A DNA stretch of 43,977 nucleotides from Opitutus sp. GAS368. Lineage in GTDB: Bacteria > Verrucomicrobiota > Verrucomicrobiia > Opitutales > Opitutaceae. Shown in pieces: positions 1 to 8,900 of the stretch (positions are counted from its first letter, which is position 1; each line of letters starts with the position of its first letter). Position numbers and translations under genes: made by a program. The stretch spans positions 1-43,977 of the forward strand of contig CAMAPG010000003.1 in assembly GCA_945859965.1 (NCBI GenBank). Reading direction: 5' to 3'. The notes beneath the pieces are model-generated. The model saw only the letters and a program-made list of their open reading frames with translations, did no database searches and had not been told where the DNA came from.

Positions 1-1217
1 CCGGCCGCCATGAAGCTCCGCGAGACGGCGGCTGATGACCAGACCGAGACCGGTGCCGCCATAACGGCGCGTGGTGGAGGCGTCGGCTTGGGTGAAACTT
101 TGGAAAAGGCGGATGATCTGCTCGGCCGACAGCCCGATGCCAGTATCACTTACGCTAAAATGAATCTCATGGCGTCCGTCCGCCCGGGGGATCGCATTGG
201 CCCGCACGATCACGCTGCCATGTTCAGTGAACTTCACCGCGTTTGAAAGCAGATTGGCAAGAATTTGTCGGACCCGGGTGATGTCGCCGACCACGGCGAC
301 TGGGGTACCCGGTGCGATCTCGACCCGGATGGGCAGCTCTTTTTCTGCGGCCCGCGCGGCGAGGAGATCGACCGCGCCGGTGATGCAGTGCGCCAGGTCG
401 AACGGGACATGTTCCAGGCTGATCTTGCCCGACTCCATTTTCGAAAAATCGAGAATGTCGTTGATGACCGTCAGGAGAAGTTCACCGCTCGTGCGGATGA
501 TATCGACGCTCTCGCGCTGCTCCTCGTTGAGCGGGGTGGCCGCGAGCAGGGTGGTAATGCCGATGACCGCGTTCATCGGCGTCCGGATCTCGTGGCTCAT
601 CGCGGCGAGAAATTCGCTTTTCACCCGCGCGGCCGCCTCGGCCTCGATCCGTGCTTCGCGCAATTCCTTCTGGGTGGCTTCGAGCTGGACGATATTGTTG
701 CGCTGGACCGTGGCCAGGCGGCGGAGCTCGAAAGCGGTGACCACATGCCGGCGCAGTACCCGGAGCCCCCGCAATTGGTCGGGGTCAACTGGCGCGGCTT
801 GCGGTCAATCACGCAGAGAGAACCGAGTCTCCAGCCATCGTGCGAAATCAGCGGGATTCCGGCGTAGAAACGGATATGGGGTTCGCCGGTGACATTGGCG
901 TATTGGGCGAAGCGCGGATCGGCCCGGGCGTCGGGCACGACAAAAATATCGTCCTGCTCGCTGCAGATCGCGTGGGCGCAAAAAGAGATGTCGCGCGGTC
1001 CTTCCCGGTCCTCCAGTCCCACTCGCGCCTTGAACCACTGCCGGGTTTGATCGATGAGCGTGATCGTCGCTATCGGGGTGTTGCAGATCTGCGCGGCGAG
1101 CTGAACCAAGTCATCATATTCCTCTTCCGGCGGCGTGTCCAAGACCTGGTAGCTGTGCAAGGCTGCGAGCCGCCCGGCCTCATTGGAGGGGATTGGATAG
1201 GGGAGGCTCAGAGCCAT
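1..1217 (-). CDS. Sensor histidine kinase (GAF + HisKA + HATPase_c), 3' end cut by window edge, apparent 1-nt frameshift near 781-784
   Basis: ORF 621-1217 encodes a GAF-like N-terminus ([43 protein letters not shown]...DISFCAHAI...[15 protein letters not shown]). Manual reverse-complement translation in another frame continues as [26 protein letters not shown]...[18 protein letters not shown]...[18 protein letters not shown]...DTGIGL...[19 protein letters not shown] up to base 1. Confidence 0.85.
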
Positions 1218-1276
1218 GCGCCTACATGCAATCGACTGTCGGTGGCGTCAATAACGGGCCAGACGTTTGTCGCGCC

Positions 1277-3259
1277 CTAGGCAGCCGGCAGCGGCATGGG
1301 CACGTCCAGCGTGGCGGCAACGGCGCGGAGCAACTCGGCTTCGGCAACGAGAAGCACACCGTCCGCGCTGACCACATGGGCTGCGGCCACCAGCAAACGC
1401 TGTTTGATCGGGCCGCTGCTGGTGGCGAGCTTGTCCAGGGCGGCATCCAGTTGCGGCAGGTCACAGGCCCCGGGGGACAGGAGGGGGATTTTTCCTTCCA
1501 GCAATTTGAGCTGGGCGGCGCCGGCGGAAAAATTCCGCGCCGGATCCTGCCCGGCGTGATGCGCGAGCGCGGAAAGCACGATGGCGATCTCGCCAGCCAC
1601 CGCGTTGAAGGAATAGATCTGGACCACCGTTGCGCCCGGGGCGCGGCCGACGGCCAGCGTGCGCAGGATGATTTTCTGCAGGGCGAATTCAAACGTGGAT
1701 ACATGGCCGTCGATGTGTACCAGTTCATCGAGCGTGGAGAAAAAGGGCTCCAGTGCGGCGGGAGGAAGATTGCGCAACGCGGGTTGGGCCAGCTGGAGCA
1801 GCGGCAGCTTATGAGCGGGTTTGAGTTCCTGCAGGGCCGGCGCCAGGGCGGCGAGGAGGCGCGCGGCGGCATCGCCCGACCGGCTGGCGATGAGTTCGGT
1901 CTGCTGCCGCCGGGTTTCGGGTTCGAGCTCAAGCAGGAGACCGTAAAGGAGCACCGGCGCCTCGTGCGGCGAACGGGCCGCGGTCAGGAGGCGCGGGGGC
2001 ACGGAGGCGAGCAGCGATCCAGCATTAGCCAGTTGCTCGGTCGTCAGGGTGCCGGCGGTGGCCATGACCGTCCCGGCCGCGGGCGCGAAGGGGGCCTTTA
2101 GGTCCGGGCTCGGGCGATTGGAACGACCGGCATCCTGCCCGGAAACAGCCCGGGCAGGGGCCAGTCCGGCGCTGACAAAGGATTCGCGGGTCACATCGAC
2201 CACTTGCGGAGGTTCGATGAACGTGCCGTCGAACTGCGGATCGATCGCGCGGATGCGTTCGGGCAGGGGAGGGTGGGTCGCCCACAGGCCGCCGAACATT
2301 GAGCGAAAACCCTGCGCAAAAAAGAAATGCCCGATCGCGGTGCCCTTCGTTGCCTGGATCGAGGAACCCAGAGCATAGCCGCCGATTTTTCTCAGGGCAC
2401 CGGTCAGGCCTTCGGGATTGCGCGTGAATTGCACAGACGAGGCGTCCGCGAGGAATTCCCGCTGGCGGGACACCGCGGCCTGGATCAGGCGGCCAAAGAA
2501 ATAGCCGACGTAGCCGACAAGCACCAGCGCGAGGCCGCTGACGACCACGAGGGCCACGCCGCCGCCCGAGTTTTTCCCGCGCGGCCGCGAAAAGCGGAGG
2601 CTGTTGAGAATGCCGCGGCCGAGCAGCCCGAGCACGAGGATGCCGAACAGGATCGCGGAGAGCTTCACATTGAGCCGCATGTCCCCGTTGAGGATGTGGC
2701 TGAACTCGTGCCCGATCACGCCCTGCAGTTCGTCGCGCGTGAGCTTCTCCAGCGTGCCGCGCGTGACCGCCACCACGGCGTCGCTGGTGGTGAGCCCGGC
2801 GGCGAATGCGTTGATCCCCGGCTCGTCGTCGAGCACGTACACGGTTGGCATGCCCACGCCCGAGGCGATGGCCATTTCCTCCACCACGTTCAACAGGCGG
2901 CGTTCCTGCAGGTCGGTGGTGTGCGACTCGATCCGGCGGCCGCCCACACTTTCGGCGACCGCGCCTCCGCCGGTGCGGAACTGCGTCCACTTATAGAACG
3001 AGGCCAGACCGACGACGGCCAGGGTGAGGACGGAAACCGTCGCGAAAACCTGGGGTTGCCACAAGGGCCGCTCGCCGGCGAATGCAGTGCTCTCCGTTTC
3101 ATAACCGCGATAGCGCGGGTTCCGGTCGGGCGCCTGGCCGAGCACAAAAATCGCGGCGAAATAGCCGGCGAGAATCGTGCCGCCGACCGCGAACGCAAAG
3201 AGCACGACAAGACGGCGGGTCCGCTGCTTGGCGCGTTCCTGGGCCTCGAAGAAGTCCAT
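1277..3259 (-). CDS. M48 family (HtpX-like) membrane zinc metallopeptidase with long C-terminal extension
   Basis: VIGHEFSHILNGDMRLN carries the HExxH-type motif, with multiple TM segments; paired with lemA. Start MDFFEAQERAKQRTRR chosen at 3259; the upstream in-frame start at 3325 lies inside an inverted repeat. Confidence 0.88.
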   Translation of the reverse strand: MDFFEAQERAKQRTRRLVVLFAFAVGGTILAGYFAAIFVLGQAPDRNPRYRGYETESTAFAGERPLWQPQVFATVSVLTLAVVGLASFYKWTQFRTGGGAVAESVGGRRIESHTTDLQERRLLNVVEEMAIASGVGMPTVYVLDDEPGINAFAAGLTTSDAVVAVTRGTLEKLTRDELQGVIGHEFSHILNGDMRLNVKLSAILFGILVLGLLGRGILNSLRFSRPRGKNSGGGVALVVVSGLALVLVGYVGYFFGRLIQAAVSRQREFLADASSVQFTRNPEGLTGALRKIGGYALGSSIQATKGTAIGHFFFAQGFRSMFGGLWATHPPLPERIRAIDPQFDGTFIEPPQVVDVTRESFVSAGLAPARAVSGQDAGRSNRPSPDLKAPFAPAAGTVMATAGTLTTEQLANAGSLLASVPPRLLTAARSPHEAPVLLYGLLLELEPETRRQQTELIASRSGDAAARLLAALAPALQELKPAHKLPLLQLAQPALRNLPPAALEPFFSTLDELVHIDGHVSTFEFALQKIILRTLAVGRAPGATVVQIYSFNAVAGEIAIVLSALAHHAGQDPARNFSAGAAQLKLLEGKIPLLSPGACDLPQLDAALDKLATSSGPIKQRLLVAAAHVVSADGVLLVAEAELLRAVAATLDVPMPLPAA

Positions 3260-3272
3260 GGTGGTCGTACTC

Positions 3273-3355
3273 CTGTCATTCTGACGCAGCGCAGAATCCA
3301 GTGCGACTCTGCCGCGCGAATTCAACCGGATTCTTAGCCGGGCTCAGAATGACAG
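3273..3355. repeat. Short MITE/REP-like element with perfect 12-bp terminal inverted repeats
   Basis: CTGTCATTCTGA (3273-3284) and TCAGAATGACAG (3344-3355) are perfect reverse complements flanking about 60 bp; internal CAGAATCC / GGATTCTTAG also pair partly. Confidence 0.65.
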
Positions 3356-3363
3356 TCTTGGCT

Positions 3364-3966
3364 TCAGCTGAACTGGACCTTCGGTGCGGCGCGTTCGGCC
3401 GCATCGTCGATCTGGAACAGCTGGGCCTCGGTGAAGCCAAACATCCCGGCGAAAATCACGTTGGGAAACGTCTCCCGCGTGGTGTTGTAAGTCATGACAC
3501 TGTCGTTGTAGGCCTGCCGCGCGAAGGAGATCTTGTTTTCGGTCGTGGTCAGCTCCTCGGTGAGCTGCATCATGTTCTGATTGGCCTTCAGGTCCGGGTA
3601 TTGTTCGGACACGACCATCAGCCGGCCCAGTGCACCGGTCAGGCCGGTTTCGGCGGACAACAGGTTTTTGACGGCCCCGGCGTCGGCGGGATTGGCGGCG
3701 GCGGTTTGGGAAGCGGCGAGGGCGATGTTGCGGGCCTTGATCACGGCCTCGAGCGTCTCGCGTTCGTGCTTCAGGTAGCCCTTGGCGGTTTCGACGAGAT
3801 TGGGAATCAGGTCATAACGGCGCTTCAGCTGCACATCGATCTGGGCAAACGCGTTTTTGAAGCGATTGCGCAGGCCGACGAGCGCGTTGTAGATCCCCAC
3901 AATCCAGAAGGCGAGGATGACAAAAACCAGCAGCAGGACTCCGAGAACGATCAAGATGGGACTCAT
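3364..3966 (-). CDS. LemA family protein
   Basis: N-terminal TM then GIYNALVGLRNRFKNAFAQIDVQLKRRYDLIPNLVETAKGYLKHERETLEAVIKAR, typical of LemA. Confidence 0.93.
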   Translation of the reverse strand: MSPILIVLGVLLLVFVILAFWIVGIYNALVGLRNRFKNAFAQIDVQLKRRYDLIPNLVETAKGYLKHERETLEAVIKARNIALAASQTAAANPADAGAVKNLLSAETGLTGALGRLMVVSEQYPDLKANQNMMQLTEELTTTENKISFARQAYNDSVMTYNTTRETFPNVIFAGMFGFTEAQLFQIDDAAERAAPKVQFS

Positions 3967-4085
3967 GGTAAGGATTGGTTCGTTGAGCCGCTGAATGTGA
4001 ACACGGAAACGATGGGCGCGAGACGGAACTCTTTACAACGCGATTGATTGTTTCCAGCGGTCGAACCAACGTAAGGCCGCTCGCA

Positions 4086-6737
4086 ATGGTTTCAAAAATT
4101 TTCGTTTTCCCGCTGCTGCTGGTCTCACTCATGCCGTTGCTGGCCCAGGAGCCGCTCAGCCCGCCGGGACCCTTCGTGACGGCCAAGGAGCTGATGCCGC
4201 CGGCCGGAAACTGGCTGGAGCGCCTCAACGCCGCCCGGAGCGCACAAGATGCGGGCCTGCCGTCCATTGCCGTGGGGCTCTATCGCGAAGTGCTGGCGGC
4301 GCCACCTGGCGCGGGCGGAGATCGCACCCAAATCACCCTGGCGCTGGTTTCCGCGCTGCTGGATGATGGAGATGTTGCCGGTGCCGGGCAAGTGCTGCAG
4401 GGTTTTGTCGGGCTGCGGGGCAGCGCCTGGCATTTGCGCGCTGGTTTGATTGCGGCGCATCTGAAGAAAATGGAAGAGGCCAAGGCGGAGCTGTTGGCGG
4501 TGCGACGCGAGGATCTCGCTCCCCAAGATGCGGGCTGGCTGTCCTTCCTGCAGGGCATGGTCGCCGACGCGGCGGGTGAAATCACCAAAGCCCGCGACGC
4601 GTATGTGCGGGCGGAAGGCGAAGCGGTGTCCTCCCTGCAACGCGCGCGCTTTTTGCTCGCGCGGGAGTATGTGCAGTTGCGGCTGGGTTCCTTCTCGGCG
4701 GCGGACGTGGATTCGGCCCGCAAGAACGCGGAAAAATTCCAGGGGCAAAAAATCGGCTACACTTTTTCCCGGCAATACGCGGTGGTGCTCGACGCCACGG
4801 GCCGGCGGAGCGAGGCGGTCGCCGCGTTGCAGCGGCAGCTGTTTGCGCTGCCGGCGGAGGAACGCGGCGTGAACGATGATTTCCGCCTGCTGCTCGGAAT
4901 CATGGCCGGTGCGGGGGAGGACGGCGTGGGCCGCAACGCCCTGAGCCAGTTGCTCGCGCACGGCAGCGATCCGGTGAAGCAACGGATCGCCCTGCAGTTG
5001 CTCGCGAACGCCTCCCTGCGCGGCCCGGCGTCGGCCCGGGCTGATTTCCGGAGAAAACTGGACGGGCTTATTTCGGCTTCGCCGGCCCATCCGATCCTCG
5101 AGGATCTGCTGCTGTTTCGTGCGCAGGTGGCGCTCATCGAAAAAAATTCCGGCAGTTATCTCCAGGCTGAGACGGATGCGAAAACGCTCCTGGAGAAATT
5201 TCCCGGCTCCCAGCTCAAGGCGCACGCCAACGGCATCCTGACGAGCGTGGCGTGGGAACAGCATCGTTATCGCACCGCCGCCGACTATGCCCAGCGGGCG
5301 CGGACCAGCCTCCCGCCCGGCCAGGCGCATGCCGAACTCGGGGTGCTGATCGCCGAGGCCTGGTACCGTTACGGGGATTATCGCAGTGCAGCCGATGCCT
5401 ATGGCGCGGCTCTGGCCGAGCGTCCGGACGGGGTGAAAGCCGGCGTGCTCATGTTTCAACGCGTGCTGGCCGAAATCGAGGCGGCCCGGAGCGATCCTGC
5501 CCAGGAGGCGGAGCGTTTGCTCGCGGTCCAGGGGTTGCTGGACACGCTGGCCCGCGACTCGGGCTTCGATGTCGAAAACCGCTGGCAGGCCGAATGGAAT
5601 TTGGCGCGCGCGTTGCAAGTCGCCCACCAAACCGGTGCGGCGTATGCGCGGGTCAACAAACTGCTGGCGTCGTCGTCCGGCGCAACGAACTTGCCGGAAT
5701 TGAAATTGCGCGTGCGCATGGCCTGGTTGCAGGCGCAATTGTCGCGCGATGCCAAATTGCCGGAGCAAACCCTGAAACTGGCGGAGGCATTGCTCGGCAC
5801 CCTGGGCTCCAATGCGACTGCCGGTCTCGAGGCCGATTTGCGCACGGAGTTGGCGAGCACGACGATCCTGCTGCGGGCGCAGGCGAACTTTGACCTCGGG
5901 CGCGAAGCCGCGGCGATTGACGTGCTGGAAAAACTACGGACGGATTATCCCAACAGTCTCGCGGCCATTTATTCGTTTATTGTGGCAGCCGATTACTACG
6001 GGGAGAAGGACCGGACCGATGAAGCCCAGAAGCTCCTCGCCACCCTGGCGGACAAATTTCCGGACAGCAGCTATGCCCCGCTGGCCCTTTATCAGGCGGC
6101 TTTGCTCGACGAACGCCGGGGCCAGGACACCAATGCGAACAACCGGCTTGAGCAACTCGTCACGCGTTATCCCGCCAGCGATCTCGTGTTCACGGCGAGA
6201 CTCAAGCAGGGCGACTTGTTGCGGAAGCTCAACCGCTTCCCGCTGGCCGAGCAAACCTACGACGACATTATCCGGAAATTTCCGCGGCATCAGGGGGTGC
6301 TGGCGGCCAAACTCGCCTTGGCGGATTGTCACAGCGCGCAAGTGGCCGTGGACCCCGCCCATGCCGACCGGGCGCGCGAACTGTATGAAGGGCTGCTGGC
6401 GTGGCCGGATGCCTCGGTCGACTTGCGGGTGGAAGCGGGCGTCAAGCTGGGTGAAAATTATGTCACCCGCGGCAACCTCATGCGGGCGGAGCAGGTCTGG
6501 TGGAGCGATGTGGTCGACGCGTTTTTACTCAAGCCGGCGAATGCGGCGAAATTGAATGCGACCGGCCGCTTCTGGATGTCGCGGGCATTGTTGCGGCTCG
6601 GCGATCTTCGCGAACAGCAGGCCAAGCTCGAAGAGGCCAAGCAGGCTTGGTCGTTGATTCTGAAAATGACGCTGCCCGGGGAAACCGTGGCGAAATCGAA
6701 GCTGGCCCGTTTCAAGCCGGCGGAGGCCAAACCGTGA
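4086..6737 (+). CDS. Secreted/periplasmic TPR-repeat protein (YbgF/BamD-like tetratricopeptide architecture)
   Basis: Signal peptide MVSKIFVFPLLLVSLMPLLAQ; many TPR-like helices (DRTDEAQKLLATLADKFPDSSYAPLALYQAALLDERRG, RFPLAEQTYDDIIRKFPRHQGVLAAKLALADCH). The ORF-track start 4044 is 14 codons upstream. Confidence 0.8.
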   Translation: MVSKIFVFPLLLVSLMPLLAQEPLSPPGPFVTAKELMPPAGNWLERLNAARSAQDAGLPSIAVGLYREVLAAPPGAGGDRTQITLALVSALLDDGDVAGAGQVLQGFVGLRGSAWHLRAGLIAAHLKKMEEAKAELLAVRREDLAPQDAGWLSFLQGMVADAAGEITKARDAYVRAEGEAVSSLQRARFLLAREYVQLRLGSFSAADVDSARKNAEKFQGQKIGYTFSRQYAVVLDATGRRSEAVAALQRQLFALPAEERGVNDDFRLLLGIMAGAGEDGVGRNALSQLLAHGSDPVKQRIALQLLANASLRGPASARADFRRKLDGLISASPAHPILEDLLLFRAQVALIEKNSGSYLQAETDAKTLLEKFPGSQLKAHANGILTSVAWEQHRYRTAADYAQRARTSLPPGQAHAELGVLIAEAWYRYGDYRSAADAYGAALAERPDGVKAGVLMFQRVLAEIEAARSDPAQEAERLLAVQGLLDTLARDSGFDVENRWQAEWNLARALQVAHQTGAAYARVNKLLASSSGATNLPELKLRVRMAWLQAQLSRDAKLPEQTLKLAEALLGTLGSNATAGLEADLRTELASTTILLRAQANFDLGREAAAIDVLEKLRTDYPNSLAAIYSFIVAADYYGEKDRTDEAQKLLATLADKFPDSSYAPLALYQAALLDERRGQDTNANNRLEQLVTRYPASDLVFTARLKQGDLLRKLNRFPLAEQTYDDIIRKFPRHQGVLAAKLALADCHSAQVAVDPAHADRARELYEGLLAWPDASVDLRVEAGVKLGENYVTRGNLMRAEQVWWSDVVDAFLLKPANAAKLNATGRFWMSRALLRLGDLREQQAKLEEAKQAWSLILKMTLPGETVAKSKLARFKPAEAKP

Positions 6738-6802
6738 ACCTGGAAGGCGCGCCCCGTTTCGGATTTACCTCCCGGAGTCCCTGAAGTCTAAATTTCCCCG
6801 CA

Positions 6803-7471
6803 ATGTCTGTTCTCAACGTCAGCCTCTTCGCCAAGGGCGGTCCGATGATGGTGGTGGTGCTCATTCTGGGCGTCCTCTGCCTCCTGCTCACGATCGAGCG
6901 CATTCTCTTTTTGCATCGCGGACAGATTCGTTCCACGGCGTTCATCAACGGCATCAAGAACATCCTCGCGAAGCGCCGCATCGTGGAGGCCCTGACCGTG
7001 TGCGAAGAAACGCCCGGTCCGGTCGCGGCAGTGGTGAAGGCGGCGCTGTTGCACGCGGACGATGACGCTGAAAAAATGCGTTTTTATGTGCAGGAAGCGG
7101 CCGTGGTCGAACTGCCTGCCCTGGAACGGCGGTTGGGCTCGATCGCGGCCATTGCACAGGTGGCGCCGCTGGTCGGACTGCTCGGCACGATCCTCGGCCT
7201 GATCACGACCTTTCTGGCGTTTGAAAAGGATTATGCACCGGCCAGCGTGCTGGCGACCGGCATGTGGCAGGCGCTGCTTTGTTTGGCGGCCAGCCTGATG
7301 CTCGCCATTCCGGCCCATCTGGCGCATCATTTTCTGGCCGGCCGCGTGCGGGCGATCGTGCGCGACGTCGAATGGGCGGGGAATGAGATCATGAAGTACC
7401 TGTTGATCGAATATCGGAGCATTCCCTCGGGAGCGGACGAAGCCGAAGCGGTTCCCGAAAAAAAGCCATGA
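6803..7471 (+). CDS. MotA/TolQ/ExbB-family protein (noncanonical)
   Basis: APLVGLLGTILGLITTF and GMWQALLCLAASLMLAIPAHLAHH align ungapped with ExbB/TolQ TM2/TM3 signatures. Confidence 0.85.
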   Translation: MSVLNVSLFAKGGPMMVVVLILGVLCLLLTIERILFLHRGQIRSTAFINGIKNILAKRRIVEALTVCEETPGPVAAVVKAALLHADDDAEKMRFYVQEAAVVELPALERRLGSIAAIAQVAPLVGLLGTILGLITTFLAFEKDYAPASVLATGMWQALLCLAASLMLAIPAHLAHHFLAGRVRAIVRDVEWAGNEIMKYLLIEYRSIPSGADEAEAVPEKKP

Positions 7472-7914
7472 TCACGCGCCCGCTCGACCTCGCCTCGAAA
7501 TTGCGGCCGGAGCCCCGGAATTTCGATTTTCTGTTTCTGGTGAATGGCGGGCTGATCGTGCTTTTCTTCACGTTGTTCGGCTCGCCCTTCGTGCTCGCTC
7601 CGGGTTTGGGGATGAATTTCAAGATGCCGGAAATGCGTGGGGCGGGGCAGGGGGCTGTCGCGACCACCGATGTGATCAGCATCAAGCAGGGAGGGGTCAT
7701 TGTCACCGAAAGCGGGAATATCACCCTGCCCCAGTTGCGCGACTGGCTGAAGGTGCGGGCGAAGGCTTCAAAGCATCCTCTATTATTGGTCCGGGCGCAC
7801 GCGCAGATGCCGTTGGAAGACATCGCGGAAATCCAGGCTGCCGCCAAAGAGGCGGGTTATGCCGGTATCGTCCTCGGTGCCGAAGAACCTTCAGCGGTAC
7901 GGGGAGGACGGTAG
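7468..7914 (+). CDS. ExbD/TolR-like protein (noncanonical)
   Basis: Single N-terminal TM (FLVNGGLIVLFFTLFGSPF) plus ExbD-like periplasmic domain (VTESGNITLPQLRDWLKVRAKASKHPLLLVRAHAQMPLEDIAEIQAAAKEAGYAGIVLGAEEP); overlaps the exbB-like stop by 4 nt. Confidence 0.75.
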   Translation: MITRPLDLASKLRPEPRNFDFLFLVNGGLIVLFFTLFGSPFVLAPGLGMNFKMPEMRGAGQGAVATTDVISIKQGGVIVTESGNITLPQLRDWLKVRAKASKHPLLLVRAHAQMPLEDIAEIQAAAKEAGYAGIVLGAEEPSAVRGGR

Positions 7915-7915
7915 C

Positions 7916-8653
7916 GTGAAACGGGTCGTGGATGGTGCTGGGCGGATTTGGGTGGTTGCTGGAGTGATTACCTTGGTCGCTTTCCTGCTGGTAGTTGCGC
8001 TTTTTAGGACTCCCCCTGTCTCTTCAAAACCGGTCAGGCCGACCCTGACACCGACCCAAGTCGAACTGACCCAGCTGGGAAAGGAAGGGGACAAGCTTTT
8101 GCGCGAGCAGGCCGATCTTTATGATCCGACCCCGCTTTTCCTGCCGACCGAATGGAATGCCCGGCCGAATGACCTGCCGGTCAATGCGGTGCGAGGCCCC
8201 AGCGATGCTTTTCAGGGGTTTGCTTCCAAACCCACATTTAAGGAGGATTCCGCCCGCCTGACTTTCCCCGCGCCGATTGAGGTTCCGGCCAAGCCGGTCG
8301 ATGCCTTGGCGGTTGGACCACCCGAAATGCCATTTGCAGGTATGGGACGAAGCGATCGGGCGTTGCCGCTATTGTCTCCCCGCAACGCTTTTATGGAGGT
8401 GGCGGCCGCCGGCACTGGAAAACTGGCCATCGCGCTGGCCCTGCAGGATTTTCGCCTCCCGGCGGAAACCGATTGGTCGCCGCTGGAGTTTCTCGTGGCG
8501 GTCGATCGCGCCGGATTGGTGGGGTCGCCGCGGCTTACGGCCAGCTCCGGCGTGGAGCAGGTCGACCTCTACTGCGGCAAATATCTGGTCAATGAACTGC
8601 AGCTGGGCGGTCGACTTGAACCCGGATTTTATCGAATCAAGATTGGGCCGTAG
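7916..8653 (+). CDS. Single-TM protein, possibly divergent TonB-like
   Basis: GTG start just after the exbD-like stop (ggggaggacggtagcGTG); TM segment IWVVAGVITLVAFLLVVALF, then proline-rich region; C-terminus FLVAVDRAGLVGSPRLTASSGVEQVDLYCGKYL...PGFYRIKIGP loosely resembles a TonB C-terminal fold. Confidence 0.55.
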   Translation: MKRVVDGAGRIWVVAGVITLVAFLLVVALFRTPPVSSKPVRPTLTPTQVELTQLGKEGDKLLREQADLYDPTPLFLPTEWNARPNDLPVNAVRGPSDAFQGFASKPTFKEDSARLTFPAPIEVPAKPVDALAVGPPEMPFAGMGRSDRALPLLSPRNAFMEVAAAGTGKLAIALALQDFRLPAETDWSPLEFLVAVDRAGLVGSPRLTASSGVEQVDLYCGKYLVNELQLGGRLEPGFYRIKIGP

Positions 8654-8681
8654 CTTTTTGCGAAAAAGAGCAAATTTGCTG

Positions 8682-8710
8682 TTGACGGTTGATTTACCGA
8701 GGCGCACTTT
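8682..8710 (+). promoter_or_regulatory. Candidate promoter for tRNA-Thr/tuf
   Basis: TTGACG (8682-8687), 17-nt spacer, weak -10 CACTTT (8705-8710), about 40 nt before the tRNA. Confidence 0.25.
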
Positions 8711-8749
8711 CGCCGCTCTTTTCGTCGTTTTTTGACCCAGTCTTGGTCT

Positions 8750-8825
8750 GCCCAGATAGCTCAGTTGGCAGAGCACGTCCTTGGTAAGGACGAGGTCGCC
8801 GGTTCGAATCCGGTTCTGGGCTCCA
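8750..8825 (+). tRNA. tRNA-Thr (GGT)
   Basis: Cloverleaf: acceptor GCCCAGA/TCTGGGC, loop TTGGTAA (anticodon GGT), T-arm GGTTCGAATCC, encoded CCA. Confidence 0.95.
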
Positions 8826-8900
8826 GGGTCAAATAGCGACGTCGGTAGGCTGCCGACGCTAAATAATAGGTCACCTTTCTAATCCAAATCCAACATCTCC

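Noticed and set aside
197-892. Plus-strand ORFs 197-892 and 265-867
   Set aside because: They are antisense to the histidine kinase domains, which show clear H/N/G boxes on the minus strand.
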